In this document: piece after piece, positions 39,779-49,041 of the stretch
How positions within the stretch are numbered: position 1 is the stretch's first letter
Layout: each line of letters opens with the position of its first letter
NCBI GenBank assembly: GCA_011389965.1
Contig: JAABTF010000011.1
Location: 1-55,846 of the forward strand
Length of the DNA: 55,846 nucleotides
Direction: 5' to 3'
Origin: Halothiobacillus sp.
Lineage (GTDB): Bacteria > Pseudomonadota > Gammaproteobacteria > Halothiobacillales > Halothiobacillaceae
Notes under the pieces: generated by a model
Told to the model about the DNA's origin: nothing
The model's database searches: none
What the model saw: only the letters and a program-made list of their open reading frames with translations
Position numbers and translations under genes: made by a program

Positions 39779-41202
39779 ACCGGTTCCACCCACTGTTCCA
39801 GCAGCAGACCCGGCAGGCTGCCGACGTTGCCGGCACCCAGCGTCAGGACGATGCCGTCCTCATGGACCATGTCGGCTACGACCTCCGAGACCTGGTCGGG
39901 ATCGCTGACGAAGACCGGGTCGACCTGGCCACGGGCGCGGATGGCGCGTGCCAAGCTGCGCCCGTCAGCGCCCGCGATCGGAGCCTGGCCGGCGGCGTAG
40001 ACCTCCAGCAGGATTAGCTGATCTGCCTGCGAGAGCACCTCGACAAAATCCTCGAACAGATCGCGCGTGCGGGTATAACGATGCGGCTGGAAGATCAGCA
40101 ACAACGGTTCGTCCGGCCAGGCGTCGCGCACCGCGGCCAGGGTCGCGGCGACCTCGCGTGGATGGTGGCCATAGTCGTCGAGCAGCATGCGTCGACCGTG
40201 CTCAAAAATCAGGTGCCCCCGGCGCTCCAGCCGCCGGCCGACACCCTTGAATCCCGCCAGCGCGCGGACGATCGACTCCCCGTCGACGCCCAGGTCGTGG
40301 GCCACCGTGATCGCAGCGAGCGCATTCAGGATGTTGTGCCGACCGGGCATGGCCAAGCGGCAACTCAGTGTCTCGCCTTCGGGAAGGTTCACCTGGAAGG
40401 CCGAGTCGAAGCCGTCGCTGCGCACGTCCGTTGCCCGCACATCCGCCGGGGCATCGATGCCATAGGTCAGGATCTGCCGCCCGACGCGGCTGACGATGCT
40501 CATGGCATGGGCGTCATCGGCGCACATTACCGCCAAGCCATAGAACGGCAGGTTGTGCAGAAATTCGACGAAATGATCCAGCAACCGGGAGAAGTCGTTG
40601 TCGTAGGTCTCCAGGTGATCGGCGTCGATGTTGGTGACCACCGCGACATGCGGCTGCAGATGCAGGAAGGAGGCGTCCGACTCGTCGGCCTCGGCAATGA
40701 GGTACTCGCCGCGACCGAGGCGCGCATTCGAGGCACTGGAGAGCAACTTGCCGCCGATGACGTAGGTGGGATCCAGTCCCGCCTCGGCCATGATCGCGGC
40801 GAGCAAGGAGGTGGTGGTGGTCTTGCCGTGGGTGCCGGCCACCGCCAGTCCGATGCGAAAACGCATGATTTCCGCCAGCATCTCGGCACGACGGACGATC
40901 GGCAGGCGTCGTGCCTGGGCGGTTTCCAACTCCGGATTGTCCGGGGCGATAGCCGTGGAGATCACCAGAACGTCGGCATCGGCGAGGTTTTCCGCGGCAT
41001 GGCCGATGAACACCTCAATACCCAGCTTGCGCAGGTGACGCACCGCCGGGGACTCGTTCATGTCCGACCCCGTGACCACGAAACCCAGTGTATGCAGAAC
41101 CTCGGCGATACCGCTCATGCCCGCGCCGCCGATGCCGACGAAGTGCAGTTTGCGCACCTTGCGCATGCGTACCTGGGCGACCGGAGCGAATTGTTCCATC
41201 AT
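39775..41202 (-). CDS. murC: UDP-N-acetylmuramate--L-alanine ligase
   Basis: MurC adds the first amino acid of the stem peptide. The 475-residue Mur ligase has the N-terminal UDP-binding LHFVGIGGAGMSGIAEVL, the ATP loop GTHGKTTTTSLLA near residue 120, YLIAEADESDASFLHL, and the C-terminal domain with DDYGHHPREVAATL. Two adjacent ATG codons follow GGAGG; the first (41202) overlaps the murG stop (ATGA). Coupled on both sides within the dcw cluster. Confidence 0.96.
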   Translation of the reverse strand: MMEQFAPVAQVRMRKVRKLHFVGIGGAGMSGIAEVLHTLGFVVTGSDMNESPAVRHLRKLGIEVFIGHAAENLADADVLVISTAIAPDNPELETAQARRLPIVRRAEMLAEIMRFRIGLAVAGTHGKTTTTSLLAAIMAEAGLDPTYVIGGKLLSSASNARLGRGEYLIAEADESDASFLHLQPHVAVVTNIDADHLETYDNDFSRLLDHFVEFLHNLPFYGLAVMCADDAHAMSIVSRVGRQILTYGIDAPADVRATDVRSDGFDSAFQVNLPEGETLSCRLAMPGRHNILNALAAITVAHDLGVDGESIVRALAGFKGVGRRLERRGHLIFEHGRRMLLDDYGHHPREVAATLAAVRDAWPDEPLLLIFQPHRYTRTRDLFEDFVEVLSQADQLILLEVYAAGQAPIAGADGRSLARAIRARGQVDPVFVSDPDQVSEVVADMVHEDGIVLTLGAGNVGSLPGLLLEQWVEPV

Positions 41203-42323
41203 TTGTCCTCCCCGGGAGCGACGGCCCCGGCCAACGGTAGGCAGATCGAGACGATCCGGTCGGTGGAGTCGGTAACCGCCGAATCGCGGGCCTGGATGGC
41301 CATGCGTGTCAGTTGCGAACGGTCGATCAGTAGTGGCCCCAGCATGTTGGCGAGTCGCTCGACCCCGGCCTCCCGCTGGTCAACCAGGCGTGCCGCCCCC
41401 CGCTCCACCAGGTAGGCGGCATTGAAACGCTGGTGGTCATCCACCGCATGAGGAAACGGAATGAAGAGCGCCCCCACCCCTGCCACGGCGATCTCGGCGA
41501 CCGTCATCGCGCCAGCCCGGGCAATAACGAAGTCCGCCCAGCCGAGGGCCTCGGCCATGTCGTCGATGTAACCGCTGACCTGGTACTGGCTGTTCGCCCC
41601 CCAGTCCGCGGTACGGTAATGCGTCTGTGCCACCTCCAGGTTGCGGGCACCGGATTGATGCCGCACTTCGATTGGGGCCTGTTGGCTGACCCGCGCCAGT
41701 GCCTCGGGCACCGCCTCGTTGAGCGCCTGAGCACCCAAGCTTCCGCCCAGCACCAGCACGCGGACCGGACCGCTTCGATCGGCCAGACGCGCCTCGGGGT
41801 GCGGCAGTGCAGCAATCTCCGCGCGCACCGGATTGCCGACCAGTTGCTCGGCCGGCAGCGACCGGGCGAAGGCATTCGGATAGGCGGCCAGCGTGCGTCG
41901 CGCAAACCGCGAGAGCACGCGGTTGGTCAGTCCCGCGATCGCGTTCTGTTCGTGGATCACCAGGGGGCAACGGCGCAGCCAAGCGGCCAGTCCGCCCGGT
42001 CCGGCGGCAAAGCCGCCCATACCCACCGCCAACACCGGACGATGCCGACGCATGAAGTGACCGGCCTGCCACACGGCGCGCATCAGGGCGAGCGGCGCGG
42101 CCAGCCGAGTGACCAGCCCCTTGCCGCGCACCCCGCCGATGTTGAGGTAATCGATGGCATACCCGGCCTGGGGCACCAGCCTCGCCTCGATGCCCCGGCG
42201 CGTGCCCATCCAGCGGATCGTGTAACCGCGGGCGGCCAGGGCATCCGCGACAGCCAGCGCCGGCACGACGTGCCCACCGGTACCGCCGGCCATGATGTAG
42301 ATCACGGGATGCCGGGCGTTCAT
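41199..42323 (-). CDS. murG: UDP-GlcNAc:lipid I N-acetylglucosaminyltransferase
   Basis: MurG converts lipid I to lipid II on the inner face of the membrane. The 374-residue GT-B glycosyltransferase starts with IMAGGTGGHVVPALAVA (residues about 10-26) and contains HEQNAIAGLTNRVL, VLGGSLGAQALNEAVP and the donor-site region ARAGAMTVAEIAVAGVGALFIPFP. The open frame runs further upstream to 42578 inside ftsW, but the ATG at 42323 overlaps the ftsW stop (ATGA) and matches the family. Confidence 0.95.
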   Translation of the reverse strand: MNARHPVIYIMAGGTGGHVVPALAVADALAARGYTIRWMGTRRGIEARLVPQAGYAIDYLNIGGVRGKGLVTRLAAPLALMRAVWQAGHFMRRHRPVLAVGMGGFAAGPGGLAAWLRRCPLVIHEQNAIAGLTNRVLSRFARRTLAAYPNAFARSLPAEQLVGNPVRAEIAALPHPEARLADRSGPVRVLVLGGSLGAQALNEAVPEALARVSQQAPIEVRHQSGARNLEVAQTHYRTADWGANSQYQVSGYIDDMAEALGWADFVIARAGAMTVAEIAVAGVGALFIPFPHAVDDHQRFNAAYLVERGAARLVDQREAGVERLANMLGPLLIDRSQLTRMAIQARDSAVTDSTDRIVSICLPLAGAVAPGEDK

Positions 42324-43573
42324 CGCTCCACCTCCCCCAAGTCGCGGATGCCCTGTTCGGCCAGCCCACGACTGGCCTCGTGATGTACTCGCAGGATCAG
42401 TCCCATGGCGAGCAACGTGGCGACCATGGCCGAGCCGCCATAACTGATCAGCGGGAGCGTCAGACCCTTGGTCGGCAGCAACCCCATGTTCACGCCCATG
42501 TTTATCAGCGACTGCATACCCAACCAGACGCTGATACCCCAGGCCAGTGCCGCGCCGGCATACTGGCGTGCCGTCCATGCCATGCGGGCGATGACGAAAC
42601 CGCGCCAGACCAGCACGCCGTAAAGCCCCAACAGAGCGATCACGCCAAGTAGGCCGAACTCCTCGGCAAACACGGCGAAAATGAAGTCGGTGTGCGCCTC
42701 GGGCAGATAGGCCAGCTTCTGCACGCTTTCCCCCAACCCGCGGCCAAACAGCCCGCCCGTGCCGATGGCGATCAAGGCATTGACCAGCTGATAGCCGTCG
42801 CCGAAGGGGTCGGCGAATGGATTGGAGAACGACAGTAGGCGGTCGACTCGGTATTGAGCCGAGAACACGCCCATGACGGCCACCGTCACCCCCGCCACCA
42901 TCAGCATCAGCATGGTCTGCAGTTGGGCGCGCATCAGCCAGGCCATCGCGAACAGGGTTGCGCCGAGTACCAACGTGTTGCCGTAATCGGGCTGCAACAT
43001 CAGCAGGGTGGCGCTCAACACAATGACGGCCAGGGGCCCGGCCATGCCCCGGATACGAGTCTGCACTTTCTCCAGATGGACCCCCAGGTAGGCGGCCATC
43101 CAGACAATCAGACCCAACCGGGCAAATTCACTTACCTGAACGCGCACCACACCCAGGTCGATCCAGCGTGTCGCACCGTTGACCGTGTGTGCCACGCCCG
43201 GGACGAACAATATGGCCAGCAGGGCGAAGGAAAGCAGGAGGATCAGGCTGCGCATGGCGACAAAGTGGCGGATGGGGACCATCAGTAGCACCGCCATGGC
43301 GACCAGTCCGATCACTACGGCGGCCGCCTGGCGGAGCAGCAAGCCTCGCCCGGCGTCGGGCGAGTCGCCGGTGCCCAACGCGGCCGACGCCACCATCACC
43401 AGACCGATCGACAGCAGGGCGACCAGACAGACCAGAAACCAGCGATCGATAGCGATGCCGCCGGCATGCTTCTGTACCTGCGCCTGGCCGCGGTCGCCCA
43501 GCCAGCGAGCGCCGTCGGCGGTCACCGTCCGCAGTCGTTGCCAGGCATGGGCATGCAGTTGCATCAGGCTCAT
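42320..43573 (-). CDS. ftsW: Septal peptidoglycan glycosyltransferase FtsW
   Basis: FtsW is a SEDS-family polymerase that makes septal glycan strands together with FtsI. The 417-residue protein has about ten transmembrane helices after a cytoplasmic N-terminus. It shows the SEDS landmarks: GATRWIDLGVVRVQVSEFARL with the conserved Q/E region, and near the C-terminus LPTKGLTLPLISYGGSAMV. Its ATG overlaps the murD stop (ATGA). Confidence 0.95.
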   Translation of the reverse strand: MSLMQLHAHAWQRLRTVTADGARWLGDRGQAQVQKHAGGIAIDRWFLVCLVALLSIGLVMVASAALGTGDSPDAGRGLLLRQAAAVVIGLVAMAVLLMVPIRHFVAMRSLILLLSFALLAILFVPGVAHTVNGATRWIDLGVVRVQVSEFARLGLIVWMAAYLGVHLEKVQTRIRGMAGPLAVIVLSATLLMLQPDYGNTLVLGATLFAMAWLMRAQLQTMLMLMVAGVTVAVMGVFSAQYRVDRLLSFSNPFADPFGDGYQLVNALIAIGTGGLFGRGLGESVQKLAYLPEAHTDFIFAVFAEEFGLLGVIALLGLYGVLVWRGFVIARMAWTARQYAGAALAWGISVWLGMQSLINMGVNMGLLPTKGLTLPLISYGGSAMVATLLAMGLILRVHHEASRGLAEQGIRDLGEVER

Positions 43574-45018
43574 GACATGTCCTCCGTGACCTGGCCGCGC
43601 TCGCAGACCGCTTGGGCCAGACGGGCGAACCGCTCGCCGCGCTGCGCGTAGCCCCGGAACATGTCGAAACTCGCGCAGGCCGGAGAGAGGAGCACCGTGA
43701 CTTGCCTGCCGTCCACAGCCAGGTTCCCGGCCCGTTCGACGGCCCAGGCGACCGCTTGCGACATGTCTTCCGCCCGGTGCATGGCCGGGGCGCCGGGGGT
43801 GGCGGTCAGCGCGGCCTCGATCAGGGGGGCATCTTCACCGATCACCGCCACGCCCTCGGCGTGATCGGCCAGCGCCCGGGCCAACGGCGCGAAGGCCTGA
43901 CCCTTGGCCTGGCCGCCGACGATTACCACCAGGGCCTTGCCGGCGGAGGGGGCGAGGCCCTGGATAGCGGCGACGGCAGCGCCGACGTTGGTCGCCTTGG
44001 AATCGTTGATGAAACGCACCTCGCCCGCGGACGCGGGCCAGCTGCAGATCGTCTGCATGCGATGTGGCAATCCGCCGAATGCGGCCAGTGCATCCCGCAA
44101 GGCGCCGGAGCCCAGTGCCGCGCGTCCGGCGTATGCCTCGACCAGCGCCAGGCTGGCCAGCACATTGAGCCGGTTGTGCGCGCCGGGCAGACCGATTTCC
44201 CCGGCTCCGGCGAGGCGTTCGCCATCGCGGTATAGATCGTTGCCATCCGCATCCAGGGAGTACTGCACGGCGAGGTCAGCGCGGGTCTCGGCCGGGTGCG
44301 CCGAGAATCCCACCACGTCACCCTGGCAGGCAGTCGCCATTGCCGCGACCCGGGGATCGTCGAGGTTGATCACCGCGGTCCGCGCATGCTCCAGCACCTT
44401 CGCCTTGAGCCCGGCATAGGTCTCGATCGAGCCGTGTCGATCCAGATGATCGGGGCTCAGGTTGAGCACGGTGGCGGCCAGCGGGCGAATGGCGCTCGAA
44501 TCGCAGCATTCGAGCTGGAAGCTGGAGACCTCGAGCACCATCACCTGTGCCGGCTCGACCAGCAAATCGAGCGCGGGGATGCCGTAGTTACCGCCGACGG
44601 CGACGCGATAGCCCAGCGCATGGAGCAACTCGGCGACCAGTGCGGTCACGGTGCTCTTGCCGTTCGAGCCGGTAATCAAGAGATAGGGGAACGGGGCATG
44701 CCGCAGGGCCAGTTCGATGTCACTGGCGATCGGGATGCCGCGATGACGGGCCTCGGCGAGCAAGTCGGCGATCGCCGCGTCGGCCGGGTTGATGCCCGGA
44801 CTCAGGACGATGCCCTGGCAGCCTTGCAGGGCCGGCTTGTCCAGGGCAGCGGCGTGCAGGTCGTCCTCGAACACGGCCCCCGGCCCGAATGCCCGCACCC
44901 AGGCGTCGCAGGGGGCGGCCGGGCCCCGGGTATCGGCGCCGACAAAAGGCGTCCCCTGGCGCTGGAAAAAGCGCCCGGCGGAAAACCCGGTTTGTCCCAT
45001 GCCGATAACCAATTGCAT
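43570..45018 (-). CDS. murD: UDP-N-acetylmuramoyl-L-alanine--D-glutamate ligase
   Basis: MurD adds D-glutamate. The 482-residue Mur ligase begins [18 protein letters not shown], and has the ATP loop ITGSNGKSTVTALVAELL near residue 120, LNLSPDHLDRHGS, and the C-terminal VVIVGGQAKGQ and VLLSPACASFDMF signatures of MurD. Its ATG shares one base with the mraY stop (TGATG). It is slightly longer than E. coli MurD (438). Confidence 0.95.
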   Translation of the reverse strand: MQLVIGMGQTGFSAGRFFQRQGTPFVGADTRGPAAPCDAWVRAFGPGAVFEDDLHAAALDKPALQGCQGIVLSPGINPADAAIADLLAEARHRGIPIASDIELALRHAPFPYLLITGSNGKSTVTALVAELLHALGYRVAVGGNYGIPALDLLVEPAQVMVLEVSSFQLECCDSSAIRPLAATVLNLSPDHLDRHGSIETYAGLKAKVLEHARTAVINLDDPRVAAMATACQGDVVGFSAHPAETRADLAVQYSLDADGNDLYRDGERLAGAGEIGLPGAHNRLNVLASLALVEAYAGRAALGSGALRDALAAFGGLPHRMQTICSWPASAGEVRFINDSKATNVGAAVAAIQGLAPSAGKALVVIVGGQAKGQAFAPLARALADHAEGVAVIGEDAPLIEAALTATPGAPAMHRAEDMSQAVAWAVERAGNLAVDGRQVTVLLSPACASFDMFRGYAQRGERFARLAQAVCERGQVTEDMS

Positions 45019-46100
45019 CAGCGCACCTTCATCGTCGCCAGACCGATCAGGACCAGAATCACGGTGATAATCCAGAAGCGCACGATCACCTTGGGCTCAG
45101 GCCAGCCCTTAAGTTCGAAGTGATGATGCAGCGGCGCCATGCGGAAGATCCGCTTGCCGGTCAGCCGAAACGAGGCGACCTGCAACATCACCGAAACGGT
45201 CTCGAGCACGAAGATCCCGCCCATGATGAACAGCACGATCTCCTGGCGGACCATCACCGCGACAATTCCGAGCGCCGCCCCCAGCGCCAGCGCTCCAACA
45301 TCCCCCATGAATACCTGGGCGGGGTAGCTGTTGAACCAGAGAAAACCCAGACCGGCCCCGACGATCGCCGCGCAGAACACGGCCAGCTCGCCGACACCGG
45401 CAATGAACGGCAATCCGAGGTAGTTGGCGAACTCGTAGTGGCCGGTGACGTAGGCAAACGCCCCCAAGCCGGCGGCGACGAGTACCGTGGGCATGATCGC
45501 CAGTCCGTCTAGGCCGTCGGTGAGGTTGACGGCGTTCGAGCTGCCGACCACCACGAAGTAGGCCAGGATGATGAAGCCGAAACCCATCGGGATCAGGGCG
45601 TCCTTGACCAGCGGGATCAGCAGGCTGGTCTCCGCCGGCGTCTCGGCGATCAGGTAGAGGAACATCCCGGCAAACAGCGCGATCAGCGACTGGCCCAGGT
45701 ACTTGTAGCGTGCGGCAAGCCCGTCGCTGTTGCGGCGACTGAGCTTGAGGTAATCGTCCCAGCCGCCAATCACGCCGAAACCCAGCGTCGTCAACAGGGC
45801 CACCCAGACATAGACGTTGCCTAAGTCGCCCCACAACAGCATGGCGACGGCGATGGAGATCAGGATCAACGCACCGCCCATGGTGGGCGTGCCCGCCTTG
45901 GCCAGGTGGCTTTGCGGACCAAGCTCGCGGATGGGCTGGCCGGCCTTGACGGCTTGGAGCCAGCGAATGACGAACGGCCCGATCGCCAGCGAAATGAGCA
46001 GCGCAGTGCCCACCCCGAGCATGGCGCGGAAAGTGAGATACTCGAACACGTCGAAGAACGTGGCGTATTGGGTCAACCATTCGGTTAGCCAGAGCAGCAT
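45018..46100 (-). CDS. mraY: Phospho-N-acetylmuramoyl-pentapeptide transferase
   Basis: MraY attaches the UDP-MurNAc-pentapeptide to undecaprenyl phosphate, making lipid I. The 360-residue protein equals the E. coli length and has ten transmembrane helices. It has the catalytic aspartates in GGWDDYLKL, the conserved [12 protein letters not shown] and [13 protein letters not shown], and the histidine motif [16 protein letters not shown] near the C-terminus. The start at 46100 is one base from the murF stop. The open frame further upstream overlaps murF and is rejected. Confidence 0.96.
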   Translation of the reverse strand: MLLWLTEWLTQYATFFDVFEYLTFRAMLGVGTALLISLAIGPFVIRWLQAVKAGQPIRELGPQSHLAKAGTPTMGGALILISIAVAMLLWGDLGNVYVWVALLTTLGFGVIGGWDDYLKLSRRNSDGLAARYKYLGQSLIALFAGMFLYLIAETPAETSLLIPLVKDALIPMGFGFIILAYFVVVGSSNAVNLTDGLDGLAIMPTVLVAAGLGAFAYVTGHYEFANYLGLPFIAGVGELAVFCAAIVGAGLGFLWFNSYPAQVFMGDVGALALGAALGIVAVMVRQEIVLFIMGGIFVLETVSVMLQVASFRLTGKRIFRMAPLHHHFELKGWPEPKVIVRFWIITVILVLIGLATMKVR

Positions 46101-46101
46101 C

Positions 46102-47526
46102 TCACCCTCTCCTTGTGAAATCGTTCTCGGTGCCCGGCAACACGCCGTGCTCCCGCTCAAGCCCGTCCCGGACCCGCTCGATGTGCATGAATCGCGACCC
46201 CTTGAGCAGCACGGTCAACTCGTCCCCGGCAAGCCAGGCGCGCAACGCCTCGGAGGCCTCTTCGCTATCGGCCACGCAGACCAGGCCGGCAGCCGCGCCG
46301 CCGGCGGCGCGAAACCCTGCCTGCATGGCCTCGGCGCCAGGTCCGACCGCGACCACGCCATCCAGTTCCGCCGTTGCGGCCATCTCACCCACCTGGCGGT
46401 GCAACGCCTCGGCCAGATCGCCCAGTTCGCCCATGCTGCCGAGCACCGCCAGGCGCCGGCCGGACAGTCCGGCCAGGTAGGCGATCGCCGCGCGCATCGA
46501 TTCGGGGTTGGCGTTGTAGCTGTCGTCCAGCAACCGCCAGCCATTAGCCAGCGTGATCCGCGCCATCCGTCCTGCGGGCGGCGTGAAGCCAGACAGGCCC
46601 GCCAGAATGGTCTCGGCATCGAGCCCAGCCATGCGTGCCAGTGCGACAGAAGCCAGCAAGTTGACCGCGTTGTGTGCCCCCGGCATCGGAATGCTCAGCG
46701 AGGCAAACAGCGGTGCCCCGTGTTCCCTCACCGAGAGCCGATGGGCCGCGGCTTGGTACTCACCCAGCCAGGTCGGCCAACGTTCATGGGCCTCATCCAG
46801 GCTGAACGTCTGGGCTTGTGGGGCGGCTTTCCGCCAGATGTCCGCACCGGCGGAGTCGAGATTGATCAGCGCACGGCAGCTCGCCGGGCAATGACGGTAG
46901 AGCTCACCCTTGCCTTCGATAATGCGTTCCAGCGAGCCGAACTCGCCCACATGGGCCTGGCCCGCCATGGTTACCAGAGCGATGTCTGGCCCCACCAACT
47001 CGGTCAATGCGGCGATCTCGCCGACGTGATTGGCTCCCATTTCCACGACGGCAAAACGGGTCGCCTGCGACCAGTCGAGCAGGGTCAGGGGCACACCAAT
47101 ATCGTTATTGAAGTTGCCCCGGGTGGCCGCCGTCGGTCCGGCCTGGCGGAGCATGGCGGCCAGCATTTCCTTGACGGTGGTCTTGCCGCTGCTGCCGGTA
47201 ATCGCGATCACCAGCGGGTCGACGGCGTCCCGCCAGGCCCGGGCGAGCATCGCGAGCGCCTGATGGGTGTCGTCGACCACTACTTGGGGCAAGGAGGATT
47301 CGCGGCGGTGATGGCTGACCAGGGCTGCAACCGCCCCCTGATCGGCAGCCTGTTGAAGAAACGCGTGCGCGTCGAAATTCGGGCCTTCCAAGGCGATGAA
47401 AAGTCGACCACCGAGATCCTGTCGGGTATCCGTACCCACCCCGCGAATGGTCAGCACCTGGTCCGCGTCACTTACCAGGCTGCCTCCAACCCAGTCAGAT
47501 ACTTGTTGGAGTGTGGTGCGGATCAT
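46102..47526 (-). CDS. murF: UDP-MurNAc-tripeptide--D-Ala-D-Ala ligase
   Basis: MurF adds the D-Ala-D-Ala dipeptide made by DdlB. The 474-residue Mur ligase carries the ATP loop [14 protein letters not shown] near residue 110, the MurF-type [29 protein letters not shown], and the [15 protein letters not shown] motif. The ATG overlaps the murE stop (ATGA). A long open frame on the opposite strand (45817-47613) is a shadow of this gene. Confidence 0.95.
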   Translation of the reverse strand: MIRTTLQQVSDWVGGSLVSDADQVLTIRGVGTDTRQDLGGRLFIALEGPNFDAHAFLQQAADQGAVAALVSHHRRESSLPQVVVDDTHQALAMLARAWRDAVDPLVIAITGSSGKTTVKEMLAAMLRQAGPTAATRGNFNNDIGVPLTLLDWSQATRFAVVEMGANHVGEIAALTELVGPDIALVTMAGQAHVGEFGSLERIIEGKGELYRHCPASCRALINLDSAGADIWRKAAPQAQTFSLDEAHERWPTWLGEYQAAAHRLSVREHGAPLFASLSIPMPGAHNAVNLLASVALARMAGLDAETILAGLSGFTPPAGRMARITLANGWRLLDDSYNANPESMRAAIAYLAGLSGRRLAVLGSMGELGDLAEALHRQVGEMAATAELDGVVAVGPGAEAMQAGFRAAGGAAAGLVCVADSEEASEALRAWLAGDELTVLLKGSRFMHIERVRDGLEREHGVLPGTENDFTRRG

Positions 47527-49040
47527 GTGTTCAGCTCCCGGACCATCTCACGGACCACCGCGCGATCATCGAACGGCAAAAGCCGGTCGCCGATCTGCTG
47601 GCCCGTCTCATGACCTTTACCCGCCACTAGCAGGCAATCGCCCGGCCGACCGGCAGCCAACCGCTGCATCGCCTCGCGAATCGCCTCGCTACGGTCTGGC
47701 ATCACCTCGGCGCTGTCGCGAGCGGTCATGCCGGCCAGGATTGCCTCGATAATCGCCTGGGGCGATTCGCTGCGGGGGTTATCGCTGGTGACGATCACCC
47801 AGTCGGCCAGCCGCTCGGCAATCGCGCCCATCAGGGGGCGCTTGCCGGTGTCGCGGTCACCACCACAACCGAACACCACCCCCAGACGGGCACCATCGGC
47901 CAGCCCGGCGCGCAATCCGTTCAACACATTCTCCAGGGCATCGGGGCTATGGGCATAATCCACTACGGCACTGGTCTTGCCAGCGACGGTGAAGGTCTCC
48001 ATCCGCCCGGGCGGGGCCTTCAAGCGAACGGCACGTTCCGCCAGGGTCGCCAACGACTCGCCCACCACCAACCGCGCGGCCAAAGCGGCCAGCAGGTTCT
48101 CGGCATTGAATCGTCCGGCCAGCGGGGCTTCGAGGCCGGCCCGCTCCCCGCGCTGCGTGACGGTCAGCCGCATGCGTCCATGAACCGGGGCGTTCAGCAC
48201 TCCCTCGAGGCATGGCCGGCAGGCCGGCAGCGCATCGCCGGGCGACAGCGAGAAGCACAAGCGACGCGCCGCGTATGGACGATCATCGAGAACCGCCAGC
48301 ATCCGTTCACTGGCCGAATGGTCGGCATTGAGCACGGCCTGTCGCAGCGAAGGCAGCGCGAACAGGTGCGCCTTCGCCCCGAGATAGGCCTCCACGTCGC
48401 CGTGATAATCAAAGTGGTCGCGGCCAAGGTTGGTGAACACGGCAGTACGGATCGGGAGCCCTTCCACGCGTCCCTGGCTCAGGGCGTGCGAAGAGACCTC
48501 CATGACGATCTCGCGCGCACCTTCGCGCACCATGTGGCCGATCAGGCGCCAGTTCTCGATCAATCCCGGGGTGGTATTGGTGGTGCTGTCGTACTCGGCG
48601 CGAGGGGACCAGAGTCCCCAGCCAAGCGTGCCGATCACACCCACGGGGTCGCCGTCGGCGCCTGCCAGGCCCGCGATCAGGTGACTGACCGTGGTCTTGC
48701 CGTTGGTCCCGGTCACGGCCGTGATGGCCAGATCCTCGTGGCTCCAGCCGTGGGCCTGGCAAATCAGATCGGCAATCACCTGCTCGGGCTGATCAACTTG
48801 GGCGTTCATACCTCCCGGGGGCAACAGGGCACCCAACACCACACCGGCACCGCGCTCGAGGGCATCGGCGACGAACCGGTCCGCCGGAGACGACTGGGTC
48901 TCCCGGGCGAAAAAAACGGTATTGGCATCCACTTCGCGGCTGTCATCACTGATCGCGCACACGGGCAGGTTGGGCACTCCGGCATGCCGCAGGGCGGGAA
49001 TCTGATGCAGGCGGACCTCGGGAAATTCGACGCGTGCCAT
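47523..49040 (-). CDS. murE: UDP-MurNAc-L-Ala-D-Glu--meso-diaminopimelate ligase
   Basis: MurE adds the third residue of the stem peptide. The specificity motif TSDNPRSESP (DNPR type) indicates meso-diaminopimelate rather than lysine. The 505-residue protein also has SDDSREVDANTVFFA, the ATP loop VTGTNGKTTVSHLIAGL near residue 115, and the Glu/Ser region EVSSHALSQGRVEG. The start is the ATG at 49040, one base from the ftsI stop. Confidence 0.96.
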   Translation of the reverse strand: MARVEFPEVRLHQIPALRHAGVPNLPVCAISDDSREVDANTVFFARETQSSPADRFVADALERGAGVVLGALLPPGGMNAQVDQPEQVIADLICQAHGWSHEDLAITAVTGTNGKTTVSHLIAGLAGADGDPVGVIGTLGWGLWSPRAEYDSTTNTTPGLIENWRLIGHMVREGAREIVMEVSSHALSQGRVEGLPIRTAVFTNLGRDHFDYHGDVEAYLGAKAHLFALPSLRQAVLNADHSASERMLAVLDDRPYAARRLCFSLSPGDALPACRPCLEGVLNAPVHGRMRLTVTQRGERAGLEAPLAGRFNAENLLAALAARLVVGESLATLAERAVRLKAPPGRMETFTVAGKTSAVVDYAHSPDALENVLNGLRAGLADGARLGVVFGCGGDRDTGKRPLMGAIAERLADWVIVTSDNPRSESPQAIIEAILAGMTARDSAEVMPDRSEAIREAMQRLAAGRPGDCLLVAGKGHETGQQIGDRLLPFDDRAVVREMVRELNT

Positions 49041-49041
49041 G

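Noticed and set aside
45817-47613. 598-codon open frame on the plus strand opposite murF
   Set aside because: murF on the minus strand has all Mur ligase motifs. High GC with biased third positions keeps the opposite frame open; the translation has no recognisable domain.
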